Source: Methanobacteriota archaeon (GTDB lineage Archaea > Methanobacteriota > Methanobacteria > Methanobacteriales > Methanobacteriaceae). Taken from it: DNA of 64,000 nucleotides. The notes beneath the pieces were generated by a model that did not search any database, had not been told where the DNA came from, and saw nothing but the letters and a program-made list of their open reading frames with translations. Shown here piece by piece: positions 20,053 through 28,225 of the stretch (position 1 is its first letter; each line of letters opens with the position of its first letter). The stretch covers positions 62,001-126,000 of the forward strand of contig JAEYPF010000001.1 in the NCBI GenBank assembly GCA_023411115.1, given 5' to 3'. The translations under genes and the position numbers were made by a program.

Positions 20053-20259
20053 ATGGCTGAATTACCAATTGCTCCAATTGGAAGAATCATAAAAAATGCT
20101 GGTGCAGAAAGGGTCAGTGACGACGCAAGAGAAGCTTTAGCAAAAGCTTTAGAAGAAAAAGGGGAAGTAATAGCTTCAGAAGCTGTTAAACTTGCAAAAC
20201 ACGCTGGAAGAAAAACTGTCAAAGCATCAGATGTAGAATTAGCTGTTAAAAGGTTATAA
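20053..20259 (+). CDS. Archaeal histone (HMf family)
   Basis: A 68-residue single histone fold, MAELPIAPIGRIIKNAGAER at the start, with KTVKASDVELAVKRL closing helix 3. It forms dimers that wrap about 30 bp each and polymerise on DNA. It is very like the second histone at 46378-46593 but lacks that protein's four-residue basic tail. AGGTGAT precedes ATG 20053. The upstream 30-bp array suggests control by a phased DNA-binding protein, perhaps histone itself. Confidence 0.97.
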   Translation: MAELPIAPIGRIIKNAGAERVSDDAREALAKALEEKGEVIASEAVKLAKHAGRKTVKASDVELAVKRL

Positions 20260-20285
20260 GCCTTTTAATAATTTTCTTTTTCTTT
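20246..20285 (+). terminator. Histone gene terminator
   Basis: The stem TTAAAAGG/CCTTTTAA (20246-20253, 20261-20268) spans the stop codon. It is followed by a T-rich tract, as in archaeal intrinsic termination. Confidence 0.7.
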
Positions 20286-20348
20286 TTATTTGTATTTTTA
20301 GCCATTATTTCATGTGAATTTTTCGTTATTTTTCCTGTAAATTTAGTT

Positions 20349-21029
20349 ATGATTTTAGCTATTATTTCTGATATACACAGCAACTTGATAGCATTGGAAA
20401 GGGTACTTGAAAAAATAGATTCTGAAATTATCCTGTGTTGTGGAGATATTGTAGGATATTATACATGGCCAAATGAGTGTATCGAAAAAATTAAGCAATT
20501 ACGGATCCAGGTCGTAGCAGGAAATCATGACCATGCATGTGTAACTGGAGATACTGGTGGATTTAATCCATATGCAGAAGAAACAATAAGATGGACAAGG
20601 AAAGCCATACAAGATAAATATATTGAATTTTTAAGTGATTTAAAGCGTAAAATTAAACTTAAGATAAATGATACAGATATTCTGATGGTTCATGGCAGTC
20701 CAAGAAACCCCCTAAATGAATATATTTATCCTGAAACACCAGGTTCTCTTTTAAAGTCATTTATTGAAAGTGAAAATGTAGATATTTTAATAATGGGGCA
20801 TACTCATATGCCTTTTATAAGAAAATTTGATAATAAACTTGTTTTTAACCCAGGAAGTGTTGGACAACCCAGGGATAGTAATAATAAGGCATCTTTTGCC
20901 CTTTTAGATGTGGATAATAAAGAAGCTAAAATTTATAGAGTTAAATATGATATAGATGAAGTCGCCACGGCTCTTGGAGATAAAAATTTGCCTTCTTTTC
21001 TTGGAAGGCGTTTGTATAAAGGGTTATAA
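20349..21029 (+). CDS. YfcE/MJ0936-type metallophosphoesterase
   Basis: A 226-residue calcineurin-like phosphoesterase. All metal motifs are present: SDIHSN, GDIVGYY, GNHDHA, VHGSPRNP and GHTHMP. Relatives hydrolyse phosphodiesters such as bis-pNPP or cyclic nucleotides; the natural substrate is unknown. The start is ATG 20349, with no good SD. A hairpin array follows the stop. Confidence 0.88.
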   Translation: MILAIISDIHSNLIALERVLEKIDSEIILCCGDIVGYYTWPNECIEKIKQLRIQVVAGNHDHACVTGDTGGFNPYAEETIRWTRKAIQDKYIEFLSDLKRKIKLKINDTDILMVHGSPRNPLNEYIYPETPGSLLKSFIESENVDILIMGHTHMPFIRKFDNKLVFNPGSVGQPRDSNNKASFALLDVDNKEAKIYRVKYDIDEVATALGDKNLPSFLGRRLYKGL

Positions 21030-21033
21030 CCTC

Positions 21034-21118
21034 ACTTTTTTCGAAAAAAGTTGGATAAAAAATCCCTCAAAAAAATCAGAGATTTTTTCGGAGCATCAAA
21101 AAACTGAATGTTTTTTGA
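21034..21118. repeat. Small-hairpin array
   Basis: The perfect palindrome ACTTTTTTCGAAAAAAGT (21034-21051) is followed by AAAAAATC-AGA-GATTTTTT (21070-21088) and a 9-bp TCAAAAAAC/GTTTTTTGA stem with a 5-nt loop (21096-21118). It lies directly after the metallophosphoesterase stop. Confidence 0.85.
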
Positions 21119-21335
21119 AAGCCTCGTTTAGCTACGGAAAAAAGGCCTGAAAAATGTTGAATTTCCTTAAAAATTAGAATTATATATCTTTTATCTCTTT
21201 TCAAGAGCCAAGATAAAGTTTATATGTGATGATCCTATATCTATTATATACTAATTCTTGTAATGTTTTTTAATTAAAACTGTTTTAGAATTGAAATTAC
21301 ATTTTTAAGTGTTTTTAAAATCATATTAGGCAACA

Positions 21336-21347
21336 ACTTTTATATAG
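21336..21347 (+). promoter_or_regulatory. Probable promoter of the L7Ae translation cluster
   Basis: ACTTTTATATAG is a good TATA element placed to give a leader of about 50 nt before rpl7ae. Upstream sequence is AT-rich without other motifs. Confidence 0.6.
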
Positions 21348-21373
21348 ACAGAAGTTGAAAGTAAGATCATGCC

Positions 21374-21398
21374 GATGGATGGTATAAAAACCAGATGA
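21374..21398 (+). promoter_or_regulatory. Candidate k-turn-like hairpin in the rpl7ae leader
   Basis: The stem TGGT/ACCA (21380-21383, 21390-21393) has a 6-nt loop and is flanked on both sides by GA (21378-21379 and 21394-21395). That is the tandem sheared-pair arrangement of a kink-turn. The outer C-stem is poor, so the call is weak. L7Ae binds k-turns, and autoregulation of this kind has been proposed in archaea. Confidence 0.3.
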
Positions 21399-21415
21399 AA
21401 AAGGAGGTAAACTAA

Positions 21416-21787
21416 ATGGCAAAAGCAATATATGTAAAATTTGATGTACCACAAGAAATAGCTGATAAAGCTGCTGAGGCTTTAGAAATCGCAAGAGATA
21501 CAGGTAAAATAGGAAAAGGAACAAACGAAGTAACCAAAGCCATAGAAAGAGGTAGCGCGTTATTAGTACTCATAGCAGAGGATATCGATCCTCCAGAAAT
21601 AGCAGCTCACTTACCTGTTCTTGCTGAAGAAAAAGAAACTCCTTACGTATACATCCCAACTAAGGATGAATTAGGAGAAGCAGCAGGTTTAAATGTTGGT
21701 ACCGCATCTGCAGTCATAACCGATGCAGGTGAAGCTGAAGATTTAGTCAACGAAGTTGTTGAAAAAGTCGAAGAACTCAAGAAATAA
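21416..21787 (+). CDS. rpl7ae: Ribosomal protein L7Ae
   Basis: A 123-residue k-turn-binding protein. In archaea it is both part of the large ribosomal subunit and a core subunit of box C/D and H/ACA RNPs and of RNase P. The RNA-binding signature GKGTNEVTKAIERG and IAEDIDPPE are intact. The SD GGAGGT precedes ATG 21416. It heads the cluster with S28e and L24e but is separated from S28e by about 300 bp of hairpins. Confidence 0.97.
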   Translation: MAKAIYVKFDVPQEIADKAAEALEIARDTGKIGKGTNEVTKAIERGSALLVLIAEDIDPPEIAAHLPVLAEEKETPYVYIPTKDELGEAAGLNVGTASAVITDAGEAEDLVNEVVEKVEELKK

Positions 21788-21826
21788 TTTAATTTTTTTT
21801 ATGTTGAGGAAAATACTGGCATGCAA

Positions 21827-22067
21827 AAAACAAAGTTTTGTGCTGTTTACGGAACGGATTTCCGTAACCGGAAAAATTGAAAATTTTTCCATGTTACAAA
21901 ATCAAAAATTTTGTAAACATTTTCTGAACCCAAAAACAAAGCATACGAAAATCTTTGATTTTCGTGCTCAGAAATCGGAGATTTCGAGAGTTTTTGAGGT
22001 TGAGGAAAATTGTAGATTTTCCAAACCTAAAAAATTACAAATTTTTAAGAAAGGCGATGGCCTTTCT
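21827..22067. repeat. Nine-hairpin array between rpl7ae and rps28e
   Basis: Nine perfect short-loop hairpins in 241 bp. They lie at 21827-21839 (AAAAC/GTTTT), 21847-21867 (TTACGGAA/TTCCGTAA), 21870-21890 (GGAAAAATT/AATTTTTCC), 21894-21916 (TTACAAAAT/ATTTTGTAA), 21945-21965 (ACGAAAATC/GATTTTCGT), 21971-21985 (GAAATC/GATTTC), 22004-22022 (GGAAAAT/ATTTTCC), 22030-22046 (AAAAATT/AATTTTT) and 22048-22067 (AGAAAGGC/GCCTTTCT). Loops are 3-5 nt. It sits inside an otherwise compact ribosomal gene cluster. Confidence 0.9.
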
Positions 22068-22093
22068 CACTTTAATAATTTCAGGGTGATTAT

Positions 22094-22300
22094 ATGGCAG
22101 AAGCAACTCCTGCTGAAGTAATTGAAGTTCTTAAAAGAACAGGAATGACCGGAGAGGTCATGCAGGTAAAATGTAGGATACTTGAAGGAAGAGATAAAGG
22201 AAGAATATTAACAAGAAACATTATGGGGCCAATAAGGGAAGGCGACATCTTAATGTTACTCGATACAATAAGAGAAGCTAAAGAAATCCGTACTCCATAA
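22094..22300 (+). CDS. rps28e: Ribosomal protein S28e
   Basis: A 68-residue small-subunit protein with an OB-like fold. VIEVLKRTGMTGEVMQVKC and the terminal REAKEIRTP motif are diagnostic. GGGTGAT precedes ATG 22094. L24e starts 16 nt after its stop. Confidence 0.97.
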   Translation: MAEATPAEVIEVLKRTGMTGEVMQVKCRILEGRDKGRILTRNIMGPIREGDILMLLDTIREAKEIRTP

Positions 22301-22316
22301 TTAAGAAGGTGTTTAT

Positions 22317-22478
22317 ATGAGAACATGTTCATTCTGCGGACAAGAACTAGAAGAAGGTACTGGAAAGATGTATGTCAGAAAAGACGGAACAGTATTTTTC
22401 TTCTGCAGCAGCAAATGTGAAAAAAACAGGATTAAATTAGGAAGAGTTCCAAGAAAGGTTAAGTGGGTTAAACAATGA
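22317..22478 (+). CDS. rpl24e: Ribosomal protein L24e
   Basis: A 53-residue zinc-ribbon protein of the large subunit. It begins MRTCSFCGQELEEGTGKMY, and the second Cys pair lies in FFCSSKCEKN. SD AGAAGGTG lies upstream of ATG 22317. Its stop overlaps the ndk start by 4 nt (ATGA), so the two are coupled. Confidence 0.97.
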   Translation: MRTCSFCGQELEEGTGKMYVRKDGTVFFFCSSKCEKNRIKLGRVPRKVKWVKQ

Positions 22479-22927
22479 TTGAAAGAAGTTTTGTAATGCT
22501 TAAACCTGATGCAGTACTTAGAAGACTCATGGGAACAGTTTTAACCAGATTTGAAGAACGCGGACTTAAAATTGTTGCTGCAAAAATGATGAGTATTTCA
22601 GAAGAGCTTGCAAAAGAGCACTATGGGGAACATAAAGAAAAACCTTTCTTTAACGACCTTGTAAGTTACATTACATCGGCACCAGTCCTTGCAATGGTAA
22701 TTGAAGGCGATGAATGTATAGGTCTTATCAGAAAAATGGTTGGAGCTACAAACCCTAAGGAAGCAGATCTTGGAACCATAAGAGGAGATTATGCTCTCGA
22801 TACTGGTAGAAATATAATTCATGCTTCAGATTCTCCTGCATCTGCAAAAAGGGAAATTGCATTGTTTTTTGAAGATTCTGAAATCAATGAATATACTTTA
22901 CCTGATGAAAGCTTAATATACGAATAA
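22475..22927 (+). CDS. ndk: Nucleoside diphosphate kinase
   Basis: A 150-residue Ndk that transfers phosphate between NTPs and NDPs through a phosphohistidine, here His in NIIHASDSP. The N-terminal ERSFVMLKPDAV, GTIRGDYALD and length are typical. Its place between L24e and aIF5B is conserved in archaea and fits GTP supply for translation factors. Confidence 0.97.
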   Translation: MIERSFVMLKPDAVLRRLMGTVLTRFEERGLKIVAAKMMSISEELAKEHYGEHKEKPFFNDLVSYITSAPVLAMVIEGDECIGLIRKMVGATNPKEADLGTIRGDYALDTGRNIIHASDSPASAKREIALFFEDSEINEYTLPDESLIYE

Positions 22928-22956
22928 ATTTTGTCTTAATTTTAGGAAGGTTGAAA

Positions 22957-24735
22957 TTGAAAATTAGATCACCAATAGTTTCAGTACTTGGACACGTGGA
23001 TCACGGGAAAACAACACTCTTAGATTTTATAAGAGGTAGTATTATTGCTCAAAAAGAAGCTGGAGGAATAACTCAGCATATAGGGGCAACAGAGGTACCA
23101 ATAAAGGTCATAGAGGACATTGGTGGTGAATTTCTTAAAAAACTGAGTATTAAAGAAGCTCTTCCAGGGCTTTTCTTTGTAGATACTCCTGGACACGAGG
23201 CATTTACAACTCTTCGTAAAAGAGGAGGGGCACTTGCAGACGTGGCTATATTGATTGTGGATTTGAATGAAGGGTTCAAACCACAAACTTATGAAGCTTT
23301 AAATATTCTTAAAATGTATAAAACTCCTTTTATTCTTGCCGCAAATAAAATGGATAAAATATATGGGTGGCAAACACATGAAGGGGCTCCTTTTTTAGAA
23401 ACTTTTCCTAAACAGGCTCAAAGTGTACAGGAAAAATTAGACACTGGTGTCTATGAACTGGTTGGAATTTTGCATGAAGAAGGTTTTGAATCTGAAAGAT
23501 TTGATAGAATAAGCAATTTTGCAAAACAAATAAGTATAGTTCCCATAAGCGCAAAAACAGGTGAAGGAGTACCTGAACTTTTAGCAATGCTCATGGGATT
23601 AGCTCAGCAGTATTTAAAAGAACAGCTTAAAATAGAAGAAGATGCTCCTGCAAAAGGAACTATTCTTGAAGTAAAAGAAGAAGTTGGACTTGGAGTAACC
23701 ATAGATGCTGTAATTTACGATGGTATAATGAAAAAAGATGATACCATTGCTATTATGACAATGAACGACGTTATAACTACTCGTATAAGATCTCTTCTAA
23801 AGCCAAAGCCTCTTGAAGAGATAAGGGAAGCAAAGAGAAGGTTTCAGAAGATCGATGAAGTCGTTGCAGCTGCAGGTATTAAAATTGTTGCTCCAAACAT
23901 CGAAAATGCAGTAGCGGGATCACCTCTGCGTGTTGCAAAGGATAATTTTGAGCAGGTTAAAGAAGAAATTTTAAAAGAAATTGAAGATATAAAGATAGAT
24001 ACTGATGAGCTTGGAATTGTTGTAAAGGCAGACACTCTTGGTTCACTTGAAGCACTAGTTAATCTGCTTAGAGATATGAAAATTCCAATAAGGACTGCAG
24101 ATATTGGTGATGTTTCTAGAAGAGATGTTGTAGATGCTTCAATTGTTAAAAAAGAAGATCCTCTTTATGGAGTTATAGTTGCTTTCAACGTTAAAGTTCT
24201 CCCTTCAGCAGCTGAAGAAATAAAGGCTTCAGATATCAAGCTGTTTTCATCAAATATCATCTATCAATTGATAGAAGACTATCATGAATGGATACAGGCT
24301 GCAGAGGAGAAAAAGAAAAAGGCATGGCTTGAAGCTATAATAAAACCAGCTAAAATTAGAATAATCCCTAAACTAATATTTAGGAATAGTAAACCCGCTA
24401 TTGTGGGTATTGAAGTCTTATCAGGTACAGTTAAGCAGGATTATGGCTTAATTAGAAAAGATGGGGCAAGAGTTGGAAAAGTTGAAGGCATGCAGGATAA
24501 AGGAAAAAATTTAAAATCAGCATCCAAAGGTCAAAAAGTTGCCATGAGTATAAAAGACGCAATTTTTGGTAAGGATTTTGAGGAAGGGGACGTCCTTTAT
24601 GTGGATATACCTGAAAATCATTATAAGATCCTTGAATCAGAGTTTAAAGGCAAGCTTACAGAGGATGAATACGAAACATTAAATGAAATAGTGGATATAA
24701 AAAGAAAGGAAAATTCTAATTGGGGAATGCAATAG
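22957..24735 (+). CDS. infB: Translation initiation factor aIF5B
   Basis: A GTPase of about 592 residues that promotes subunit joining. G motifs: GHVDHGKTT (G1), DTPGHEAF (G3) and NKMD (G4). Domain II, III and the C-terminal domain IV follow (PKLIFRNSKPAIVGIEV). No intein is present. The start is ambiguous between TTG 22951 and TTG 22957; the SD AGGAAGG ends at 22950, so the second gives normal spacing and is chosen. Confidence 0.96.
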   Translation: MKIRSPIVSVLGHVDHGKTTLLDFIRGSIIAQKEAGGITQHIGATEVPIKVIEDIGGEFLKKLSIKEALPGLFFVDTPGHEAFTTLRKRGGALADVAILIVDLNEGFKPQTYEALNILKMYKTPFILAANKMDKIYGWQTHEGAPFLETFPKQAQSVQEKLDTGVYELVGILHEEGFESERFDRISNFAKQISIVPISAKTGEGVPELLAMLMGLAQQYLKEQLKIEEDAPAKGTILEVKEEVGLGVTIDAVIYDGIMKKDDTIAIMTMNDVITTRIRSLLKPKPLEEIREAKRRFQKIDEVVAAAGIKIVAPNIENAVAGSPLRVAKDNFEQVKEEILKEIEDIKIDTDELGIVVKADTLGSLEALVNLLRDMKIPIRTADIGDVSRRDVVDASIVKKEDPLYGVIVAFNVKVLPSAAEEIKASDIKLFSSNIIYQLIEDYHEWIQAAEEKKKKAWLEAIIKPAKIRIIPKLIFRNSKPAIVGIEVLSGTVKQDYGLIRKDGARVGKVEGMQDKGKNLKSASKGQKVAMSIKDAIFGKDFEEGDVLYVDIPENHYKILESEFKGKLTEDEYETLNEIVDIKRKENSNWGMQ

Positions 24736-24796
24736 CTACCTTAAATTATAATCCACATTAGACTAATAAAAAGTATAGGACAGAGGAGGAGATAAA

Positions 24797-25183
24797 TTGG
24801 CATTTAAATTGGTCATTTCAGAAGGCGAAAAGAGCCATCAAGTAGAAGTTGATGCATCACAATCAAAAAAATTAAACGGTTTAAAAATTGGCGATGAAAT
24901 TGATGCTACTTTAGTTGGTTTAAATGGTTACAAACTTAAAATAACTGGGGGAAGTGATAAAAACGGTTTCCCTATGAAAAAAGATGTTGACGGACCAAGA
25001 AGGATAAAGAGCTTATTATCAGGCGGTCTTGGGTTTGAACCAAAAAGAGATGGACAGAGAAGAAGAAAAACTCTTCGTGGAAACACTGTATCTGATGACA
25101 TAGTTCAAATTAACACCATCGTCACAGAAAAAGGTAGTAAAAGTATAGATGAACTTTTAGGTGCAGAAGAAGCTGAAGAATAA
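24797..25183 (+). CDS. rps6e: Ribosomal protein S6e
   Basis: A 128-residue S6e, the usual short archaeal form without the phosphorylated eukaryotic tail. FKLVISEGEK, GGSDKNGFPMKKDVDGPRR and RRRKTLRGNTVSDDIVQIN are diagnostic. The start is TTG 24797 behind GAGGAGGAGA. It lies between aIF5B and aIF2-gamma. Confidence 0.96.
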   Translation: MAFKLVISEGEKSHQVEVDASQSKKLNGLKIGDEIDATLVGLNGYKLKITGGSDKNGFPMKKDVDGPRRIKSLLSGGLGFEPKRDGQRRRKTLRGNTVSDDIVQINTIVTEKGSKSIDELLGAEEAEE

Positions 25184-25224
25184 TTAAATCATTTATCTTA
25201 ACAAGATGGGATTTAGGTGTAATT

Positions 25225-26451
25225 GTGAAAGTACAATCTGAAGTAAACATAGGGCTTGTAGGGCACGTTGATCATGGTAAAACTACACTTACAAAGGCTC
25301 TATCGGGCATATGGACTGATACTCATAGTGAAGAAACAAAAAGAGGAATTTCAATAAGGTTGGGTTATGCGGATATAACATTCAGGCAGTGTACTGAATG
25401 TCCAGATCCTCAATGTTATACCACAGCTCTTGTATGTGATCACTGCGGCAGCGAAACAGAAACATTAAGAAAAGTGTCCTTTGTAGATTCTCCCGGACAC
25501 GAAACGCTCATGGCGACAATGTTATCTGGCGCAGCGATAATGGATGGGGCTGTTTTAGTAATAGCTGCAAATGAACCATGTCCACAACCTCAAACAAAGG
25601 AACACCTTATGGCATTGGATGTTATAGGAGTCAAGGACGTCATAGTAGTTCAAAATAAAATTGATATAGTGTCAAAAGAAAGAGCTATAGAAAGTTATAA
25701 TGAGATAAAGGAATTTGTAAAGGGCACCTGTGCAGAAGATGCACCTATAATACCTATATCAGCTCAACAAGGCGCGAATGTAGATATTTTAATTGAAACA
25801 ATTCAGGAAAAAATACAAACCCCTGAACGGTTACTTGATAAACCTGCAAAAATGTTTGTTGCAAGATCCTTTGATATCAATAAACCCGGCTGTAATCCAG
25901 AAAATATATCTGGCGGAGTCATAGGCGGGTCTCTGGCTCAAGGAATGCTTAAAATAGGGGATAAAATTGAAATTAAGCCCGGTATTCAGGTTAAAAAGAA
26001 AGGAAAAACATCATGGATGAGCCTGCATTCTGAAATTACAGGTTTGATTGCAGCAGGTAAGCCTGTAGATGAAGTAGGACCTGGAGGTCTTATAGGTGTT
26101 GGTACAAAGCTCGATCCATCATTAACCAAAGCAGATTCATTATCAGGATCTGTTGCAGGAGAACCAGAAACTCTTCCACCAATATTACATAATTTTACAA
26201 TGAAGACCCACCTTCTTGAAAGAGTAGTAGGTACAAAGGAAGAAAGGGTAGTTGAGCCCATTAAATCTTCAGAACCGCTCATGATTAACATAGGAACAAC
26301 AACCACCATTGGCGTCGTTACAAGTGCAAGGGAAAAAGATGTTGATGTAACACTTAAATTACCTGTTTGTGCTGAGTCTGGTCAAAGGGTAGCTTTAAGC
26401 CGACGTGTTGGTGCAAGATGGAGGTTAATTGGATATGGTATCATCAAATAA
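25225..26451 (+). CDS. eif2g: Translation initiation factor aIF2, gamma subunit
   Basis: A 408-residue GTPase that carries Met-tRNAi in the ternary complex. It shows GHVDHGKTTLTKAL, DSPGHETLM and NKID. A zinc knuckle (QCTECPDPQCY, CDHCG) lies near residues 55-75, and two beta-barrel domains follow. The start is GTG 25225 behind AGGTGTAA. Its last 17 nt overlap the upstream start of the PIN-domain gene, whose SD GGAGGT is inside this gene. Confidence 0.97.
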   Translation: MKVQSEVNIGLVGHVDHGKTTLTKALSGIWTDTHSEETKRGISIRLGYADITFRQCTECPDPQCYTTALVCDHCGSETETLRKVSFVDSPGHETLMATMLSGAAIMDGAVLVIAANEPCPQPQTKEHLMALDVIGVKDVIVVQNKIDIVSKERAIESYNEIKEFVKGTCAEDAPIIPISAQQGANVDILIETIQEKIQTPERLLDKPAKMFVARSFDINKPGCNPENISGGVIGGSLAQGMLKIGDKIEIKPGIQVKKKGKTSWMSLHSEITGLIAAGKPVDEVGPGGLIGVGTKLDPSLTKADSLSGSVAGEPETLPPILHNFTMKTHLLERVVGTKEERVVEPIKSSEPLMINIGTTTTIGVVTSAREKDVDVTLKLPVCAESGQRVALSRRVGARWRLIGYGIIK

Positions 26452-26841
26452 ACGTGAAGCAGTACTCGATGCAAATTTTTTATGATACCCGCTCAATTTC
26501 ATGTTGATGTTATAACAGAACTTGAGCGAATTCTACCAAATTACACCTTTGTGGTTCCATCCTTTGTCATGGATGAACTTGAAAACATAAGGAAGAGATC
26601 AAAGGGAAAAGATAGAATTGCAGCATCAGTTGCTCTTAAACTGGTAGACTCATCCAATATTAATGTAGTCGATGTTAATTTAAAAAATAGAGAACGAGTT
26701 GACGACGCTTTACTTAGAATATCTAAAGTGCTATGCACAAATGATAATGGACTCCAGAAAAGGGCACGAAGTAAAGGAATAACTGTTGTGTATCTACGTC
26801 AGAAGAAGTATCTGGCGGTTGAAGGATATTTAGGTTTATAA
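26435..26841 (+). CDS. PIN-domain protein (COG1412/Fcf1-like), interrupted by a -1 frameshift
   Basis: Reading from ATG 26435, with SD GGAGGT at 26420-26425, gives MVSSNKREAVLDANFL and then TGA at 26483. A -1 shift at T TTT TTA (26476-26482) continues directly into MIPAQFHVDVITELERIL and onward. That restores the family's LDANFLMIP motif and gives about 135 residues. The N-terminal Asp of LDANFL and the later acidic CTNDNGLQK belong to the PIN active site. The second part alone (ATG 26482) has no SD and lacks that Asp. Either programmed frameshifting, a real one-base deletion or a homopolymer sequencing error explains this. Relatives are Fcf1/Nob1-like rRNA-processing nucleases. Confidence 0.8.
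26476..26528 (+). promoter_or_regulatory. Candidate -1 frameshift signal
   Basis: The heptamer T TTT TTA (26476-26482) is in the correct phase for tandem slippage and is followed at once by an in-frame TGA. A perfect 7-bp inverted repeat, CGCTCAA/TTGAGCG (26490-26496, 26522-26528), begins 7 nt downstream with a 25-nt loop. This is the layout of known -1 frameshift sites. Activity is not shown. Confidence 0.5.
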
Positions 26842-26921
26842 ATTAAATATTTTTATATTAAAAGGTTTAAACTCATTTAATAATAAATTATAATTTTTGG
26901 AAAACGTTTGGAGAAATTAAT

Positions 26922-27446
26922 ATGAATCTTTGGAAGGATTTAGAACCAGGACCATCTGTTCCAGAAGTGGTGTACGCTGTAGTAGAGATACCAAAAGGAT
27001 CAAGGAACAAATACGAATATGATAAAGATATGGAAGCCTTTGCACTGGATAGAGTTTTATACTCTCCTTTTCATTACCCTGCAGAGTACGGAATAATTCC
27101 AAAAACACTTTATGATGACGGTGATCCAATGGATATTATGGTACTTATGGATCAGCCAACTTTTCCAGGATGTGTAATTGAAACCAGACCCATTGGAATC
27201 ATGAGAATGATCGATGGTGACGATAATGATGATAAAATATTAGGTGTACCTATTAATGATCCAAGGTGCAATGATATAAATGATATTAGTGATGTTTCAA
27301 GTCATCTTTTAGATGAAATTGCACACTTTTTCAAGGAATACAAACACCTTGAAGGAAAAGTTACAGAAGTATTGGGATGGGAAAATGCTGAAAAAGCATT
27401 TGAAGCAATAGAACATTCTATAGAATTATATAAGAAAATGGATTAA
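26922..27446 (+). CDS. ppa: Inorganic pyrophosphatase, family I
   Basis: A 174-residue soluble Mg-dependent pyrophosphatase. The signature DDGDPMDIMVL carries the metal-binding Asp residues. KYEYDKD, PAEYGIIPKTL and DPRCNDI are also typical. The SD GGAGA stands before ATG 26922. It pulls forward synthesis reactions, and its place among translation and transcription genes is conserved in related methanogens. Confidence 0.97.
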   Translation: MNLWKDLEPGPSVPEVVYAVVEIPKGSRNKYEYDKDMEAFALDRVLYSPFHYPAEYGIIPKTLYDDGDPMDIMVLMDQPTFPGCVIETRPIGIMRMIDGDDNDDKILGVPINDPRCNDINDISDVSSHLLDEIAHFFKEYKHLEGKVTEVLGWENAEKAFEAIEHSIELYKKMD

Positions 27447-27472
27447 TAAATAAACCATATAGGGGAGTTTAA

Positions 27473-28027
27473 TTGTACTTAATATCAAAAATTGAAGATA
27501 CTGTAAGAGTCCCACCAGCACTATTCGATGAACCACTGGAAGACGTGGCATTCGAACTTATAAATGAAAATTATGTTGGAATGATCGATAAAAAACTGGG
27601 TTTAATGGTTACAGTAAAAGAAATTGAAGACATTGGTGTTGGTAGAGTAATAATGGGCGATGGCGCAGCATATCACGACGTCACTTTTACAGCTCTATTT
27701 TTCAAGCCGGAATTACAGGAAATTGTAGAAGGAGAAGTCATTGAGATAACTGAATTTGGGGCATTTGTCCGAATGGGACCAATGGATGGTCTAGTGCATG
27801 TATCACAGGTTACAGATGATTACATAAATTACGATGCAAAGAGAGGGGCATTACTGGGAAAAGAATCCAAAAAGACCCTTGAAGAAGGAAACAAAGTGCG
27901 TGCAAGGATCGTAGCCTTAAGTCTTAAAGGAAAATCCTCCAAAGAAACTAAAATCGGTCTTACAATGAGACAGCCTGGCCTTGGAAGAGAAGAATGGATT
28001 GAAAAAGAGAAAAGGAAGAAGAAATAA
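27473..28027 (+). CDS. rpoE1: RNA polymerase subunit Rpo7 (RpoE')
   Basis: A 184-residue stalk subunit with an N-terminal Rpo7 tip domain and a C-terminal S1 RNA-binding domain (EGEVIEITEFGAFVRMGPMD near residue 85). With Rpo4 it binds nascent RNA. The start is TTG 27473 behind GGGGAG. Its stop shares one base with the rpoE2 start. Confidence 0.96.
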   Translation: MYLISKIEDTVRVPPALFDEPLEDVAFELINENYVGMIDKKLGLMVTVKEIEDIGVGRVIMGDGAAYHDVTFTALFFKPELQEIVEGEVIEITEFGAFVRMGPMDGLVHVSQVTDDYINYDAKRGALLGKESKKTLEEGNKVRARIVALSLKGKSSKETKIGLTMRQPGLGREEWIEKEKRKKK

Positions 28028-28209
28028 TGGTTACAAAAGCATGTACAAGGTGCCACAGGCTGATGGAAGAGGAAAGATGTGCCATATGTAACATACCCTC
28101 TTCGAGGAATTGGAGCGGTTTTTTAATTGTAATTGATCCAGAGATTTCTGGCATTGCAAAGGAACTGAACATAACTCTTCCTGGAGAATATGCCTTAAGA
28201 GTTAGATGA
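28027..28209 (+). CDS. spt4: Transcription elongation factor Spt4 (RpoE'')
   Basis: A 60-residue zinc protein (CTRCHRLM and CAIC) that pairs with Spt5/NusG to aid elongation. SSRNWSGFLIVIDPE is the conserved Spt4 core that contacts Spt5. It overlaps rpoE1 by 1 nt. Confidence 0.96.
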   Translation: MVTKACTRCHRLMEEERCAICNIPSSRNWSGFLIVIDPEISGIAKELNITLPGEYALRVR

Positions 28210-28225
28210 ATTTTAAAGGTTAAAG

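Noticed and set aside
19695..20222. Minus-strand open frame with a 10-residue HMI/NYMI-type peptide repeat
   Set aside because: It overlaps the histone gene antisense; the peptide repeat is only the 30-bp DNA array read in frame.
20956..21150. Open frame after the metallophosphoesterase
   Set aside because: It overlaps that gene out of frame and then translates hairpin repeats.
21756..22121. 121-residue open frame between L7Ae and S28e
   Set aside because: It starts inside rpl7ae and runs through the nine-hairpin array into rps28e; the composition is repeat-driven.
26482..26841. Treating ATG 26482 as the true start of the PIN gene
   Set aside because: It has no SD and removes the first catalytic Asp. 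The upstream frame with an SD and a slippery site explains the locus better.
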